A stretch of DNA of 64,000 nucleotides. Source: Novosphingobium sp. NDB2Meth1 (GTDB lineage: Bacteria; Pseudomonadota; Alphaproteobacteria; Sphingomonadales; Sphingomonadaceae). Below, piece by piece: positions 7,975 through 15,725 of the stretch (position 1 is its first letter; each line of letters opens with the position of its first letter). Location of the stretch: positions 124,001 through 188,000 of the forward strand of contig NZ_FPEH01000032.1 in the NCBI RefSeq assembly GCF_900117425.1, written 5' to 3'. Made by a program: the position numbers and the translations under genes. The notes beneath the pieces are model-generated. The model saw nothing but the letters and a program-made list of their open reading frames with translations. It ran no database searches and was not told where the DNA came from.

Positions 7975-8751
7975 ATGGCCGACAAGCGCGTTCTGGTGAT
8001 CGTTCCGTTTCCGCTCGACGACGAAGGCGTCGCCAACCGCAAGGCCCAGCTCGATTCCGTCCGGCTCGGGCCGGGGATCACGTTCGATTACAAGCCGGTC
8101 AAGGCCGCGCCCGCGCTGTACGACAGCCATCACGACTATGTGCTCGCCGATATCTCGATCTTCGAGGCCGGGCTGAGCGCGGAAATGGACGGCTACGATG
8201 CCGTCTGCATCGATACGATGAGCGATTCCGGCATGAATGCGCTGCGTTCGGTGCTCGATATCCCGGTGATCTCGCCGGGCCGGGCCTCGTTCCTGACCGC
8301 GCTGCTGTTCGCCAACAACTTCTCGGTGCTCACCCAGTGGGCGCCGTGGAAGGGGCTCTACACCAAGACGCTGCGCGAATACGGGCTGGAGGACAAGTGC
8401 GTCTCGGTCCGCTCCCCCAATATCGCACCGGATGTGGCAAACCTCCTCGGCGGCAAGGAGGAAGACGTCTTTCCCAAGCTGCTCGAGAGCGCGATGCAGT
8501 GCGTAGAGGACGGCGCTCAGGCGATCTGCCTCGGCTCGACCACCATGCACCAGAGCCACGCGTGGCTTGCCGAACGTCTGCCGGTGCCGCTGATCAATCC
8601 GGGCCCGCTCACCTACAAGCTGGTCGAGGCGGCGCTTTCGCTCGGGCTCAAGCACAGCCGCGCGGCCTATCCCAAGCCGCATGTCTACATGGGCGACATG
8701 ATCAGCGGCATGCTCGATGGCGGGGCACGGGTCCAGCGGGGCCAGGGCTGA
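7975..8751 (+). CDS. Asp/Glu/hydantoin racemase-fold protein lacking both catalytic cysteines
   Basis: The 258-residue protein has the two-domain racemase fold: VLVIVPFPLD at the start, a DIPVISPGRAS segment in the middle and the C-terminal VPLINPGPLTYKLVEAAL. In hydantoin and Asp/Glu racemases and maleate isomerase, Cys occupies the first and/or second catalytic position (CFGDPG-like and GCAGM-like motifs). Here those positions read DTMSDSGM (Thr81) and LGSTTM (Ser188), so neither general acid/base Cys is present. It may be a non-racemase member such as an isomerase, decarboxylase or hydrolase. It starts a rightward unit with the MFS transporter behind operator site 3. SD-like GAGGAT precedes the ATG. 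Confidence 0.85.
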   Translation: MADKRVLVIVPFPLDDEGVANRKAQLDSVRLGPGITFDYKPVKAAPALYDSHHDYVLADISIFEAGLSAEMDGYDAVCIDTMSDSGMNALRSVLDIPVISPGRASFLTALLFANNFSVLTQWAPWKGLYTKTLREYGLEDKCVSVRSPNIAPDVANLLGGKEEDVFPKLLESAMQCVEDGAQAICLGSTTMHQSHAWLAERLPVPLINPGPLTYKLVEAALSLGLKHSRAAYPKPHVYMGDMISGMLDGGARVQRGQG

Positions 8752-8976
8752 CCCGCCATCTCCGGTCCTGCCTCCTCCGCGCCGCACCGAAGCGGCCTCG
8801 GAACACTGTTTGCCACCTCGCTGATCCAGATCGCGGCGTCGTTCACGATCGCGGGTCCGCTGGCGATCTCCCTGCTCATCGTCCGCTCGCAGCACCTGCC
8901 CGAAAGCTGGATCGGCTATTACACCTCGCTGATCTATGCGGCGGCCATAGTCGGCTCGATCAGCACTGCACGGCTG
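8752..8976 (+). other. N-terminal coding segment of the MFS transporter with no start codon
   Basis: The frame of the MFS gene is open from just after the racemase stop (8749-8751) and encodes a convincing first membrane helix (GLGTLFATSLIQIAASF) and a WIGYYTSLIYAAAIVGS helix. There is no ATG, GTG or TTG in this frame before 8977. In the next frame an ATG at 8717 starts MAGHGSSGARADPPSPVL and closes at about 8824. A one-base deletion around 8790-8815 would therefore join a start to the transporter. This could be a real frameshift, a sequencing error or non-canonical initiation. Confidence 0.6.
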
Positions 8977-9993
8977 ATGGCGAGCTTCAGCGTGCGCACC
9001 ATCCAGCTTGGCTCCGTGGCGGCGACGGGGCTTGGCTATGCCCTGTTCGCCTGTATCGCGCCGCCGCCGCTGCAGGTCGCCGCAGCCTGCCTCGGCATCG
9101 TCCTCATGGGCCTCGCCTACGGGGTGATCGTCCCGTCGAGCTCGCTGGTGCTGGCCGAATGCTATTCGTCCGCCATGCAGCCGCTGGTCGTTTCGGTGCG
9201 GCAGACGGGCGTACCCGTGGGCACGACGCTGGTCGCGCTCATCGCGCCCCATGTCGCGCAGCAGGCGGGGTGGCAAAGCATGACCCTGCCGGTGCTGGCG
9301 CTGCTCGCCGCCACGTTCGTGCTGTCGCTCCCCGGGCTGCGTCCGTTCGGCGCGCTTTCGGCCAACCTGCCGCCGCGGCAGCGCCTGCTGGGGTCTGTGC
9401 GCAGCGCCTTGAGCGAACGCGCCACACGCCAGCTCGCCCTGATCGCAGGGGTCTACGCGATCAATCAGGCCGCTCTCACGACCTATCTCGTGCCGGGACT
9501 GGTCTGGCTGCACGGCCTCTCCGTAGGCAAGGCCGCCGGATACCTGGCGATCGCGACGATGGCAGGAGCTGCGGCGCGCATCGTGTTCGGCATGACGACG
9601 TCGCGCTGGGGTCGGGCGATGCTTCACCTTGCCCTCATCGGTCTCCTGACCGGCGCGGCCTGGTTGCTCCTGCTCTGGCCGCTGCCATCCGCCTTCAGGC
9701 TTGTGGTTGGCAGCATGCTGCTCGGAATGACCGCGATGGGCTGGAACGGCATCCTGCTCGCCGAGCTCGGGCTGCGCGCCGCGCCGACAGGCCGTACCGC
9801 CGAGGCCGTCGCCACCGGAACGTCGTTTGCCTATCTCGGCGTGCTGATCGCCCCGCTTGCCTTCGTGCAGCTCGATCACGCGCTGGGCAGCAAGGCCGCC
9901 GCGCTCGGCGGGCTGGCATTGCTGGCTGTCCTTGCCGGAGCCTCGCTCCTGAAAGGCAGTGCGCAGCTGCCGAACCGCCCCTCTCCATCCTGA
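8977..9993 (+). CDS. MFS transporter (N-terminus likely extends upstream; possible frameshift)
   Basis: From the first in-frame ATG the product has 338 residues with about ten hydrophobic helices. With the open upstream segment from 8752 it would have about 410 residues and twelve helices, the normal size for a major facilitator. Inner-membrane segments such as LGIVLMGLAYGVIVPSSSLV and the QTGVPVGTTLVALIAPHVA region are typical of MFS helices 4-5. As the product from 8977 would lack the first two helices, it would probably be non-functional unless translation starts earlier. It follows the racemase-fold gene and is probably co-transcribed, so it may import the substrate of the first catabolic block. 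Confidence 0.8.
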   Translation: MASFSVRTIQLGSVAATGLGYALFACIAPPPLQVAAACLGIVLMGLAYGVIVPSSSLVLAECYSSAMQPLVVSVRQTGVPVGTTLVALIAPHVAQQAGWQSMTLPVLALLAATFVLSLPGLRPFGALSANLPPRQRLLGSVRSALSERATRQLALIAGVYAINQAALTTYLVPGLVWLHGLSVGKAAGYLAIATMAGAAARIVFGMTTSRWGRAMLHLALIGLLTGAAWLLLLWPLPSAFRLVVGSMLLGMTAMGWNGILLAELGLRAAPTGRTAEAVATGTSFAYLGVLIAPLAFVQLDHALGSKAAALGGLALLAVLAGASLLKGSAQLPNRPSPS

Positions 9994-10026
9994 ACCGGGT
10001 CAGCCCGGGCCTCGCGGCATGGCCGG

Positions 10027-10380
10027 CTACAGAACGACCGGCGTCTCGCCCGGCCCGGGCTGCGCATCGGGAATTTCCACCGTGATCCGTCCAGCCTCCA
10101 CGCGCACCGCGAATGTCCGGAGGTCGGGATAGGCGGCCCCCAGACACTTGCCGGTGAGCACATCGAAACGCGCGCCGTGGAGTGGGCACATCACCGCACC
10201 GCGCCGCACACGGCCTTCCGAAAGCAGCGCGGCCTGGTGCGTGCAGCGGTCATTGACCGCGCGGTAGCTCCCGTCATCCGCACGCAGCACCAGCACGTGC
10301 CACCCCGCCAGCCGCGCCGCCAGTTTGCCTTCGGCCGGGAACTCGGCCTCGGGCAGCAAGTCGTGCCAGGTCGTGCTCAT
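10027..10380 (-). CDS. Rieske-type [2Fe-2S] ferredoxin
   Basis: The 117-residue protein from ATG 10380 consists of one Rieske domain with Cys46-x-His48 (RCTHQ) and Cys65-x2-His68 (CPLHGARFD). It is soluble, with no signal peptide or membrane anchor, and so is of the NdoA/BphF type that passes electrons from a reductase to a Rieske oxygenase. Its ATG overlaps the stop of the VOC gene (ATGA), which fixes the start. It is the only ferredoxin in the window, while three Rieske oxygenase alpha subunits lie within 14 kb, so it may serve more than one. No ferredoxin reductase is present here. Confidence 0.92.
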   Translation of the reverse strand: MSTTWHDLLPEAEFPAEGKLAARLAGWHVLVLRADDGSYRAVNDRCTHQAALLSEGRVRRGAVMCPLHGARFDVLTGKCLGAAYPDLRTFAVRVEAGRITVEIPDAQPGPGETPVVL

Positions 10381-10841
10381 GCGGTTGCCGCCCACCACTC
10401 TTCCATCACCGGCGTGATCGCGCGGGCCACCAGTTCGATCACCGGGCTGCCGGGCTTCGACAGGTAAGCGATTGCGCCGTGACCTTGAGCTGCCGGTGCG
10501 CCGCCCAGAACGAGTTCCCAGCCGTCCGCCAGCATCGCCTCTGCGCTGTCAGCCACCGAATCGACCCAGACGCCAAGGTGCGACGGGCCGAGCGCCCGCA
10601 TTGCGTCATAGGCGGTGCCGGGCACGCTCTCGATCAGTTCCATGCGCAGCGGCCCTTGGTGCGAATAGACCACGCGCAGCTTGGCCGTAAGCTGCTCGCC
10701 TGCCGCATTCCACACCGGCATCGGATCGAAGGCGCGCACCGGCGTCCATGTGCAGCCCATCGTCGCGGTGAAATGCGCCATCGCCGCTTCCAGATCATCC
10801 ACGATCACGCCATGGTGAAAGATACCCGCCAAAATCTCCAT
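10377..10841 (-). CDS. VOC (glyoxalase/dioxygenase) superfamily protein
   Basis: A protein of about 154 residues with one vicinal-oxygen-chelate module pair. FHHGVIVDDLEAAM supplies the first metal His, MELIES the Glu, and SHLGVWVDSV and SPVIELVARA the second set, as in methylmalonyl-CoA epimerase and glyoxalase-like proteins. ATG 10841 is chosen because GGGAG lies 8 bases upstream; in-frame ATGs at 10847 and 10871 are alternatives. It is the first gene of a leftward pair with the Rieske ferredoxin. It is too short for a two-module extradiol dioxygenase, so an isomerase, epimerase or lyase role is more likely. Confidence 0.8.
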   Translation of the reverse strand: MEILAGIFHHGVIVDDLEAAMAHFTATMGCTWTPVRAFDPMPVWNAAGEQLTAKLRVVYSHQGPLRMELIESVPGTAYDAMRALGPSHLGVWVDSVADSAEAMLADGWELVLGGAPAAQGHGAIAYLSKPGSPVIELVARAITPVMEEWWAATA

Positions 10842-10934
10842 TCGCATCACTCCCGCAGCGCTCGCCATCATGGATCAAGCCTATGTTATAAAATTGAAAA
10901 TTCTGCCAAAATCACCTCGAAAACGATCACTTTA

Positions 10935-10958
10935 CAAGCATACATGAATGTTTTTAAA
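10935..10958. promoter_or_regulatory. T-rich inverted-repeat motif, copy A
   Basis: The core ACATGAATGT (10942-10951) is preceded by CAAGCAT and followed by TTTTAAA. Nineteen of 21 bases match the motif at 27165-27185 upstream of the TonB receptor. It lies about 40 bases before the Rieske oxygenase ATG in the divergent gap with the VOC gene. Confidence 0.5.
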
Positions 10959-10997
10959 CTGCAATCGGAACCCCGTCGTTCCGGGAGAGAGAGTCCG

Positions 10998-12242
10998 ATG
11001 TCTGAAGCCCTCACCGCCCAGCCCCCGCTGGCCTCGCCCCCTGCCGATGATCTGGCACGCATGGCGTGGGAACGCGAGCGCAATGGCCCGCCGGTCGATT
11101 TCCCCGCGCTGCCATCGATCCCCGGCGGGCGCTACGTCGATCCCGTCTTCCTTGAACTCGAGGACAAGGGGATGTGGAAGAAGGCGTGGCTCTATGCGGG
11201 CCATGTCGACCAGCTGCCCGAACCCGGCTCGTGGTTTCTCTGCCGCAACACCGGCTCCCCCGTCATCGTCACCCGCACGCTTTCAGGCGACATCCGCGCG
11301 TACTACAACACGTGCCAGCACCGCGGCGCACCTCTCGTAAAGGAGGAGAGCGGCACCGCGCGCGGGTTCGTCTGCGGCTATCACGGCTGGTCCTACACGC
11401 TGGAAGGCAAGCTCACCGCGGTCCGCGACCGGCGCGACTTTGCGGAAGACTTCGACTTTTCCTGCCACGCGCTGAGCCAGGTGCGCTGCGAACTGCTCGG
11501 CAGCCTGATCTTCCTCAATGCCGACCCGAATGCCGAACCGCTCCTCCAGCATATCGGCCCGATGGCGGCGGAGCTTGAACAGCTCCAACTGGACACCCTG
11601 CGCCTTGTCGACAGCCGGACGTACGAGACGGATTGCAACGTCAAGGTGCTGCTCGATGCGTTCCTCGAGGTCTATCATCTCAAGTCGATCCACGAGAACA
11701 CCGTGGACCGCTTCCTTGATCACCGCGCGATGATCGTCACGCTCTGGCCCAATGGCCACAGCCGCATGGCAACGCCCAACCGCCGCGAAGGCTGGGTCGA
11801 TCCCGGCACTGTCGGCATGCCCGAAATCCCGACGATCTCGGAGTTCGTCGCCAAGAACAACGTCTCCTATTCGATCTACCCGAACTTCGTGATGCCGCCC
11901 GCACCCACCGGCATTCCGCTGCTGCAGTTCTGGCCGATGGGGCCGAACCGCACCCGCGTGGTCTCGACCTGGCTCGCGCCTGAGCATGATGCGGCGAACC
12001 CGCACCCGCTGTGGGAAACGCGCATCAAGAACTGGGAGCGCATCCTCTACGAGGACTTGCAGTTCGCGCCGCAGATTCAGGAATCGGTCGAGGGCCGCGG
12101 CTTCAAGGGCATGTCGCTCAACTATCAGGAGCGGCGCATCTACAACTGGCACGAGGAGCTCGACCGGCGCATCGGCGTGGAGAACGTGCCGGAGCATTTG
12201 CGCGTGAAGCCGGTGCTCGCGCCCTTCATCGTCCGCGAATGA
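10998..12242 (+). CDS. Rieske non-haem iron oxygenase, alpha subunit (1)
   Basis: The 414-residue protein carries the Rieske cluster ligands Cys106/His108 (CQHRGAP) and Cys126/His129 (CGYHGWSY). The catalytic iron His pair is His227 and His232 in VYHLKSIHEN. It belongs to the ring-hydroxylating/demethylating oxygenase family; no small beta subunit follows, so it is probably an alpha-only (homo-trimeric) type. GGGAGAGAGAG precedes the ATG as the ribosome site. Its stop overlaps the start of the MaoC gene (ATGA). The T-rich motif A is just upstream. The Rieske ferredoxin across the promoter is the likely electron donor. The substrate is unknown. Confidence 0.93.
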   Translation: MSEALTAQPPLASPPADDLARMAWERERNGPPVDFPALPSIPGGRYVDPVFLELEDKGMWKKAWLYAGHVDQLPEPGSWFLCRNTGSPVIVTRTLSGDIRAYYNTCQHRGAPLVKEESGTARGFVCGYHGWSYTLEGKLTAVRDRRDFAEDFDFSCHALSQVRCELLGSLIFLNADPNAEPLLQHIGPMAAELEQLQLDTLRLVDSRTYETDCNVKVLLDAFLEVYHLKSIHENTVDRFLDHRAMIVTLWPNGHSRMATPNRREGWVDPGTVGMPEIPTISEFVAKNNVSYSIYPNFVMPPAPTGIPLLQFWPMGPNRTRVVSTWLAPEHDAANPHPLWETRIKNWERILYEDLQFAPQIQESVEGRGFKGMSLNYQERRIYNWHEELDRRIGVENVPEHLRVKPVLAPFIVRE

Positions 12243-12748
12243 CCGATACGCTCTCCCCGCTCGGCACGCCCTGGCGGACATTCGAAGACCTGGCGGTGGG
12301 CGAGACGCGCGTTTCGCCCCCGCGCACCGTGACCGAGGCGGAAATCGTCGAGTTCGCCCGCGCACATGATCCGCAGTGGTTCCACACCGATCCCGAGGCC
12401 GCGCGCGCTTCCGTATTCGGCGAGGTCGTCGCGAGCGGCATCCATGTGCTGGCGATCTGGCGGCAGATGGACCACGCGATCAATGGCGACATCGATTTCG
12501 TCTGCGGCGTGGGCTGGGACCGGCTGCGCCTCAAGCGCGCGGTCCGCGCGGGCGATACCCTGCGTGTCTCCAGCGAAATCCTTAAGCTGGAGCCCTCGCG
12601 CAGCGGCAAGCCGCGCGGCACCGCCGTCACGCGCTATGTCGTGGCGCTGGAAGATGGCACCGAATGCGTGACCTTCGAGAGCACAAACCTTGTCTACACG
12701 CGCGAGGCGCGCGACAGATCGGCGACCAGCGCTTCGGCCGAGGCATAA
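12239..12748 (+). CDS. MaoC-like (hot-dog) enoyl-CoA hydratase/dehydratase
   Basis: The 169-residue single hot-dog domain protein has the hydratase-2 pattern: FARAHDPQWFHTDPEAA with Asp44 and His49 as the catalytic pair, then FGEVVASGIHVLA. Members hydrate trans-2-enoyl-CoAs or dehydrate 3-hydroxyacyl-CoAs. The ATG overlaps the Rieske stop (ATGA). Its last 55 bases overlap the convergent flavodoxin-like reductase on the opposite strand. With the acyl-CoA ligase, SDRs and thiolase-like gene nearby it fits a side-chain beta-oxidation-like route, which is inference. Confidence 0.88.
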   Translation: MTDTLSPLGTPWRTFEDLAVGETRVSPPRTVTEAEIVEFARAHDPQWFHTDPEAARASVFGEVVASGIHVLAIWRQMDHAINGDIDFVCGVGWDRLRLKRAVRAGDTLRVSSEILKLEPSRSGKPRGTAVTRYVVALEDGTECVTFESTNLVYTREARDRSATSASAEA

Positions 12749-13341
12749 GCCTCATCCATCGCGGCTTCGACCACCTCGGGCGGGCCATAAGTCGGCCGCA
12801 GATGCACCACGTGCACATCGGTGATGCCGATAAAGCCTAGCCACGCCTGCATGAAGCGCACCTGATGATCGAGCTCCGCCCCGGGAGCCCCGGGCCGGAT
12901 ATCGAGTGCGCCCGAAGCGACCAGAATGGCCCGCTTGCCCGCGCCCAGCCCTTCGACGCCAGTTTCCGAAACGCGAAACGCCATGCCCGGCTGGGTGATC
13001 GTGTCGATGTACTGCTTGAGCTGCCAGGGAATGCCGAAGTTCCACATCGGCACGCTGAACACCACCGTGTCGAACGAGAGGAAGTGCGCCACAGCCGCGC
13101 CGATCCGCTCCCACTCCGCGCGCACTGCGTCCGCCACCTCGCGGCCCTCGATCAGCGCATAGCGCCCCTCGATCACCGGCCCGGTCAGCGCGGGCAGATC
13201 GGCTTGGCAGACATTCAGCGTCTCGACCGCCGCGCCGGGGTTCGCTGCCACCAGACCGGCGATCAATCGCTCCGCCACTTTCACCGAACGCGAGCGATCC
13301 CCACGCGGAGACCCGATCACATGGAGGATGCGCTGGCTCAC
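12694..13341 (-). CDS. Flavodoxin-like FMN-dependent NAD(P)H quinone/azo reductase
   Basis: The 215-residue protein starts at GTG 13341, which overlaps the stop of the upstream Rieske oxygenase (GTGA). The N-terminus RILHVIGSPRGDRSRSVKVA is the FMN phosphate loop of the AzoR/NQO family, and VFSVPMWNFGIPWQLKQYID is the conserved FMN-binding segment. Such enzymes reduce quinones or azo compounds by two electrons. In this operon (SDR, Rieske oxygenase, reductase) it may reduce a quinone formed after ring hydroxylation; that role is inferred. The 3' end overlaps the convergent MaoC gene by 55 bases. Confidence 0.88.
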   Translation of the reverse strand: MSQRILHVIGSPRGDRSRSVKVAERLIAGLVAANPGAAVETLNVCQADLPALTGPVIEGRYALIEGREVADAVRAEWERIGAAVAHFLSFDTVVFSVPMWNFGIPWQLKQYIDTITQPGMAFRVSETGVEGLGAGKRAILVASGALDIRPGAPGAELDHQVRFMQAWLGFIGITDVHVVHLRPTYGPPEVVEAAMDEAYASAEALVADLSRASRV

Positions 13342-14717
13342 AGATCCCCCTCCTGCTTGCCGCCCGGCCCGTAGATGTAATCGTCCAGCACCTTGTGGAA
13401 GTGGCGGATGCGCAGTTCCTGCTCGCCGATCCACAGCCCCGGGAAGCTCTCGCTCTTCATGCCTGCCTGCACTGTCGGCAGGTTGTAGGCATCCTGATCG
13501 AGCACCTGCCCGATGCTGCGCTCGCCGTGCTTGAAGCGGCGGTGCTTCACGCGCTCGGGCCAAGGCTGCCCCTCCGGCACCAGCTCGAACACCCAGACGT
13601 CATAGAGCATCTTGTTGGGATCGCTCGCGTGGGGGCGCTGGCGGAACATCATGATGTCGTCCGCATGCACGTTGAGCGCGACGTTGGGGAAGATCATGTA
13701 GTGGTAGTCGTCGGTCAGCTGGTCGTCGTTCAGCGCCGAATAGTCCTTCCCCTGCGCCTTTCCGTGCTTGCGCTTGAATAGCTGCACGTCGCGGCGGATG
13801 TCGCTGACGCGGCCCTCATACTCCGCCGGATCCATGCCCGCATGGCGCATGATCTCCTCGATCGCGGGCGGGATCGTGCTCGGCATGGCGACGCGCGGGG
13901 AGATCGCGGCGAACGGGATCAGATAGCGATTGTGCCGCTCATAGCAGTCGATCTGCACGTTCACGTCATCGAGATACCACTGCAGTTGCGGGTGGATGCC
14001 CTGCACGTGATAGGTCTCGTTGAAGGCGTCGACCGAAGCCTTCCAGTTGCAGTCCCACTCCACCGTCACGTCGCGTTTCCACGCCATCCGCTCGGGGTGA
14101 TAGGGCTCGAGATGGTCCTTGAGCGGCGCGATGTAATCGTCGAACGGCTCGACGTCGGGGTTCAGCGAGAACCACACGAAGCTGTTCCACTCCGTCACCG
14201 GCAGGCTCGGCAAGGTCATCCCCGGAGGACCGCCCTGCGGGAAGGTGCACAGATCCGGCAGCCGCTCGATCTTGCCATCCAGACCGTAAGTCCAGTGGTG
14301 GTACATGCAGCGGAACGCCTGCGCATTGCCGATCCCTTCGGGCCGCAACCGGTTGCCGCGGTGGAGACACACGTTGGGGAAGCAGCGCAGCGAGCCATCA
14401 TGCTGCCGCACGATCAGCACGCTCTCCTTGCCGATCTCGGTGCAGATGTAGTCGCCCGGCTCCGGGATGTCGTCGGCCCGCCCGCCGAGCAGCCAGACCT
14501 TGGTCCAGATTCGCTCCCATTCCAGCATCATGAACTCGGGCGAATAATACCGCGCCGCCGGGATCACATCATGGCCCAACTCCGGATCGGGCGCCTTGTC
14601 CACCGGCGTGCGGCTGGTGTTCGTCTCGGGCGTCACGCGGATCACGTCAACGACGCGCTTCACGTCCATCTTCGACGTATCCCACGTGACGGGCTTGTGC
14701 GTCACCGGCCGGTCCAT
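13338..14717 (-). CDS. Rieske non-haem iron oxygenase, alpha subunit (2)
   Basis: The 459-residue alpha subunit has Rieske ligands Cys117/His119 (CLHRGN) and Cys137/His140 (CMYHHW), and iron ligands His237/His242 (TYHVQGIHPQ). It has a longer N-terminal extension (about 50 residues before the conserved YYSPEFMMLEWERIW) than the first Rieske protein. No beta subunit is adjacent. The gene lies one base after the SDR stop and runs into the flavodoxin-like reductase with a GTGA overlap, so the three form one leftward operon. It is more like the third Rieske protein (23185-24528) than the first, judging by segments such as QRPHASDPNKMLYD and FLPHATDPNQFTYD. Confidence 0.93.
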   Translation of the reverse strand: MDRPVTHKPVTWDTSKMDVKRVVDVIRVTPETNTSRTPVDKAPDPELGHDVIPAARYYSPEFMMLEWERIWTKVWLLGGRADDIPEPGDYICTEIGKESVLIVRQHDGSLRCFPNVCLHRGNRLRPEGIGNAQAFRCMYHHWTYGLDGKIERLPDLCTFPQGGPPGMTLPSLPVTEWNSFVWFSLNPDVEPFDDYIAPLKDHLEPYHPERMAWKRDVTVEWDCNWKASVDAFNETYHVQGIHPQLQWYLDDVNVQIDCYERHNRYLIPFAAISPRVAMPSTIPPAIEEIMRHAGMDPAEYEGRVSDIRRDVQLFKRKHGKAQGKDYSALNDDQLTDDYHYMIFPNVALNVHADDIMMFRQRPHASDPNKMLYDVWVFELVPEGQPWPERVKHRRFKHGERSIGQVLDQDAYNLPTVQAGMKSESFPGLWIGEQELRIRHFHKVLDDYIYGPGGKQEGDL

Positions 14718-14718
14718 C

Positions 14719-15480
14719 TCAGAAATGCGTCCGGTTGGTGTAGGCGCCGTCGACCACCAGATGCGAACCGCTGCACCAGCTTGCCGCCTCGCTGGCGAGG
14801 AACACGATCGCCTTCGCCACTTCCTCCGGCCTGCCCAGCCGCCCCATCGGCTGCTGGCGCAGCTGCGATTGGTAGAACTTCTCCATCGTGCCCTTGATCA
14901 TGTCCCAGTTACCGCCCTCGAACTCGATCGGGCCCGGCGAGACGACGTTGACGCGGATGCCGTCCTTGCCATGCGCCAGCGCCAGCTGCTTGCCCCATGT
15001 GATCAGCGAGGCCTTCATTGCGTTGTACGCCTGCGGACCGCCCATCGCTTCGAGCGCGCTCGTCGTCGCCACCAGCACAATGGAGCCGCCCTTGCGCTGC
15101 GTCATCACCGGGATCACCGCCTCGACCGCGCGGACCGGCCCCATCACGTCGGTCTCGAACGCATTGTGCCAGTATTTTTCGCTGCCCATGCCGCCGCCGG
15201 CCGAGCTCAGTGGCACGAGCACATCGACGCCTTCCAGCGCCTCGATGGCCCATTCGAGCCAAGCCTTGTAGTCGTCCGCCTTCTTCACGTTGCAGGGCTT
15301 GCCGACCACGTGCGTGCCATAGCGCCCCAGTGCGGCAACCGCGTCCTTCACGCTGTCCTCGCCGCGCGCGCTGATCGCGACATCGGCACCTTCGCGCGCC
15401 AGGATCTCGGCCACTGCATAGCCGATGCCGCGCGCGCCGCCGACGACGATCGCCTTCTTGCCCTGAAGTCCCAGATCCAT
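14719..15480 (-). CDS. Short-chain dehydrogenase/reductase
   Basis: The 253-residue classical SDR has the cofactor loop VGGARGIG (13-20), catalytic Ser141, Tyr152 and Lys156 (AYNAMK), and the C-terminal GSHLVVDGAYTN that follows the substrate loop. The NNAG motif is altered: the segment after VDVLVP reads LSSAGGG. It is the first gene of a leftward operon with a Rieske oxygenase and a flavodoxin-like reductase, so it may dehydrogenate a cis-diol or a side-chain alcohol. The promoter lies in the divergent gap with the CoA-transferase operon, where T-rich motif B is found. Confidence 0.92.
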   Translation of the reverse strand: MDLGLQGKKAIVVGGARGIGYAVAEILAREGADVAISARGEDSVKDAVAALGRYGTHVVGKPCNVKKADDYKAWLEWAIEALEGVDVLVPLSSAGGGMGSEKYWHNAFETDVMGPVRAVEAVIPVMTQRKGGSIVLVATTSALEAMGGPQAYNAMKASLITWGKQLALAHGKDGIRVNVVSPGPIEFEGGNWDMIKGTMEKFYQSQLRQQPMGRLGRPEEVAKAIVFLASEAASWCSGSHLVVDGAYTNRTHF

Positions 15481-15597
15481 GTCTTGTCCTTTCCTGCGGC
15501 GGGGCTACCATCTTGTAGTGCATGGCCCGGATTGCCCGAAACCAGCCCGCTCCTCTTGTCGCCGCGCACTCTATGGGGGCGGCGCTCACCCGCCAAG

Positions 15598-15623
15598 AAA
15601 AAAACATGCTTGAATGCTTTTTT
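15598..15623. promoter_or_regulatory. T-rich inverted-repeat motif, copy B
   Basis: AAAAACAT and ATGCTTTTT form an inverted repeat around a GCTTGA spacer in the divergent gap between the SDR operon and the CoA-transferase operon. The A/T runs and CAT/ATG inner bases match the other motif copies. Confidence 0.5.
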
Positions 15624-15680
15624 ATCGTCCGTCATAGCGGACCGAAGTGCCGCGAAACGGCCAGACGAAACGGGAGAATC

Positions 15681-15725
15681 ATGGGGCCTTCAACGCTCAT
15701 CACCAGCGCGGAACTGATGCCATGA
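15681..15725 (+). CDS. Possible 14-codon leader peptide coupled to the CoA-transferase
   Basis: An ATG at 15681 sits 4 bases after CGGGAG, the only strong ribosome site before the CoA-transferase. It encodes MGPSTLITSAELMP and stops at 15723-15725, overlapping the CoA-transferase ATG (ATGA). The spacing suggests translational coupling through a short leader. It may also be fortuitous, with the CoA-transferase using its own weak GCGGAA site. Confidence 0.3.
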   Translation: MGPSTLITSAELMP

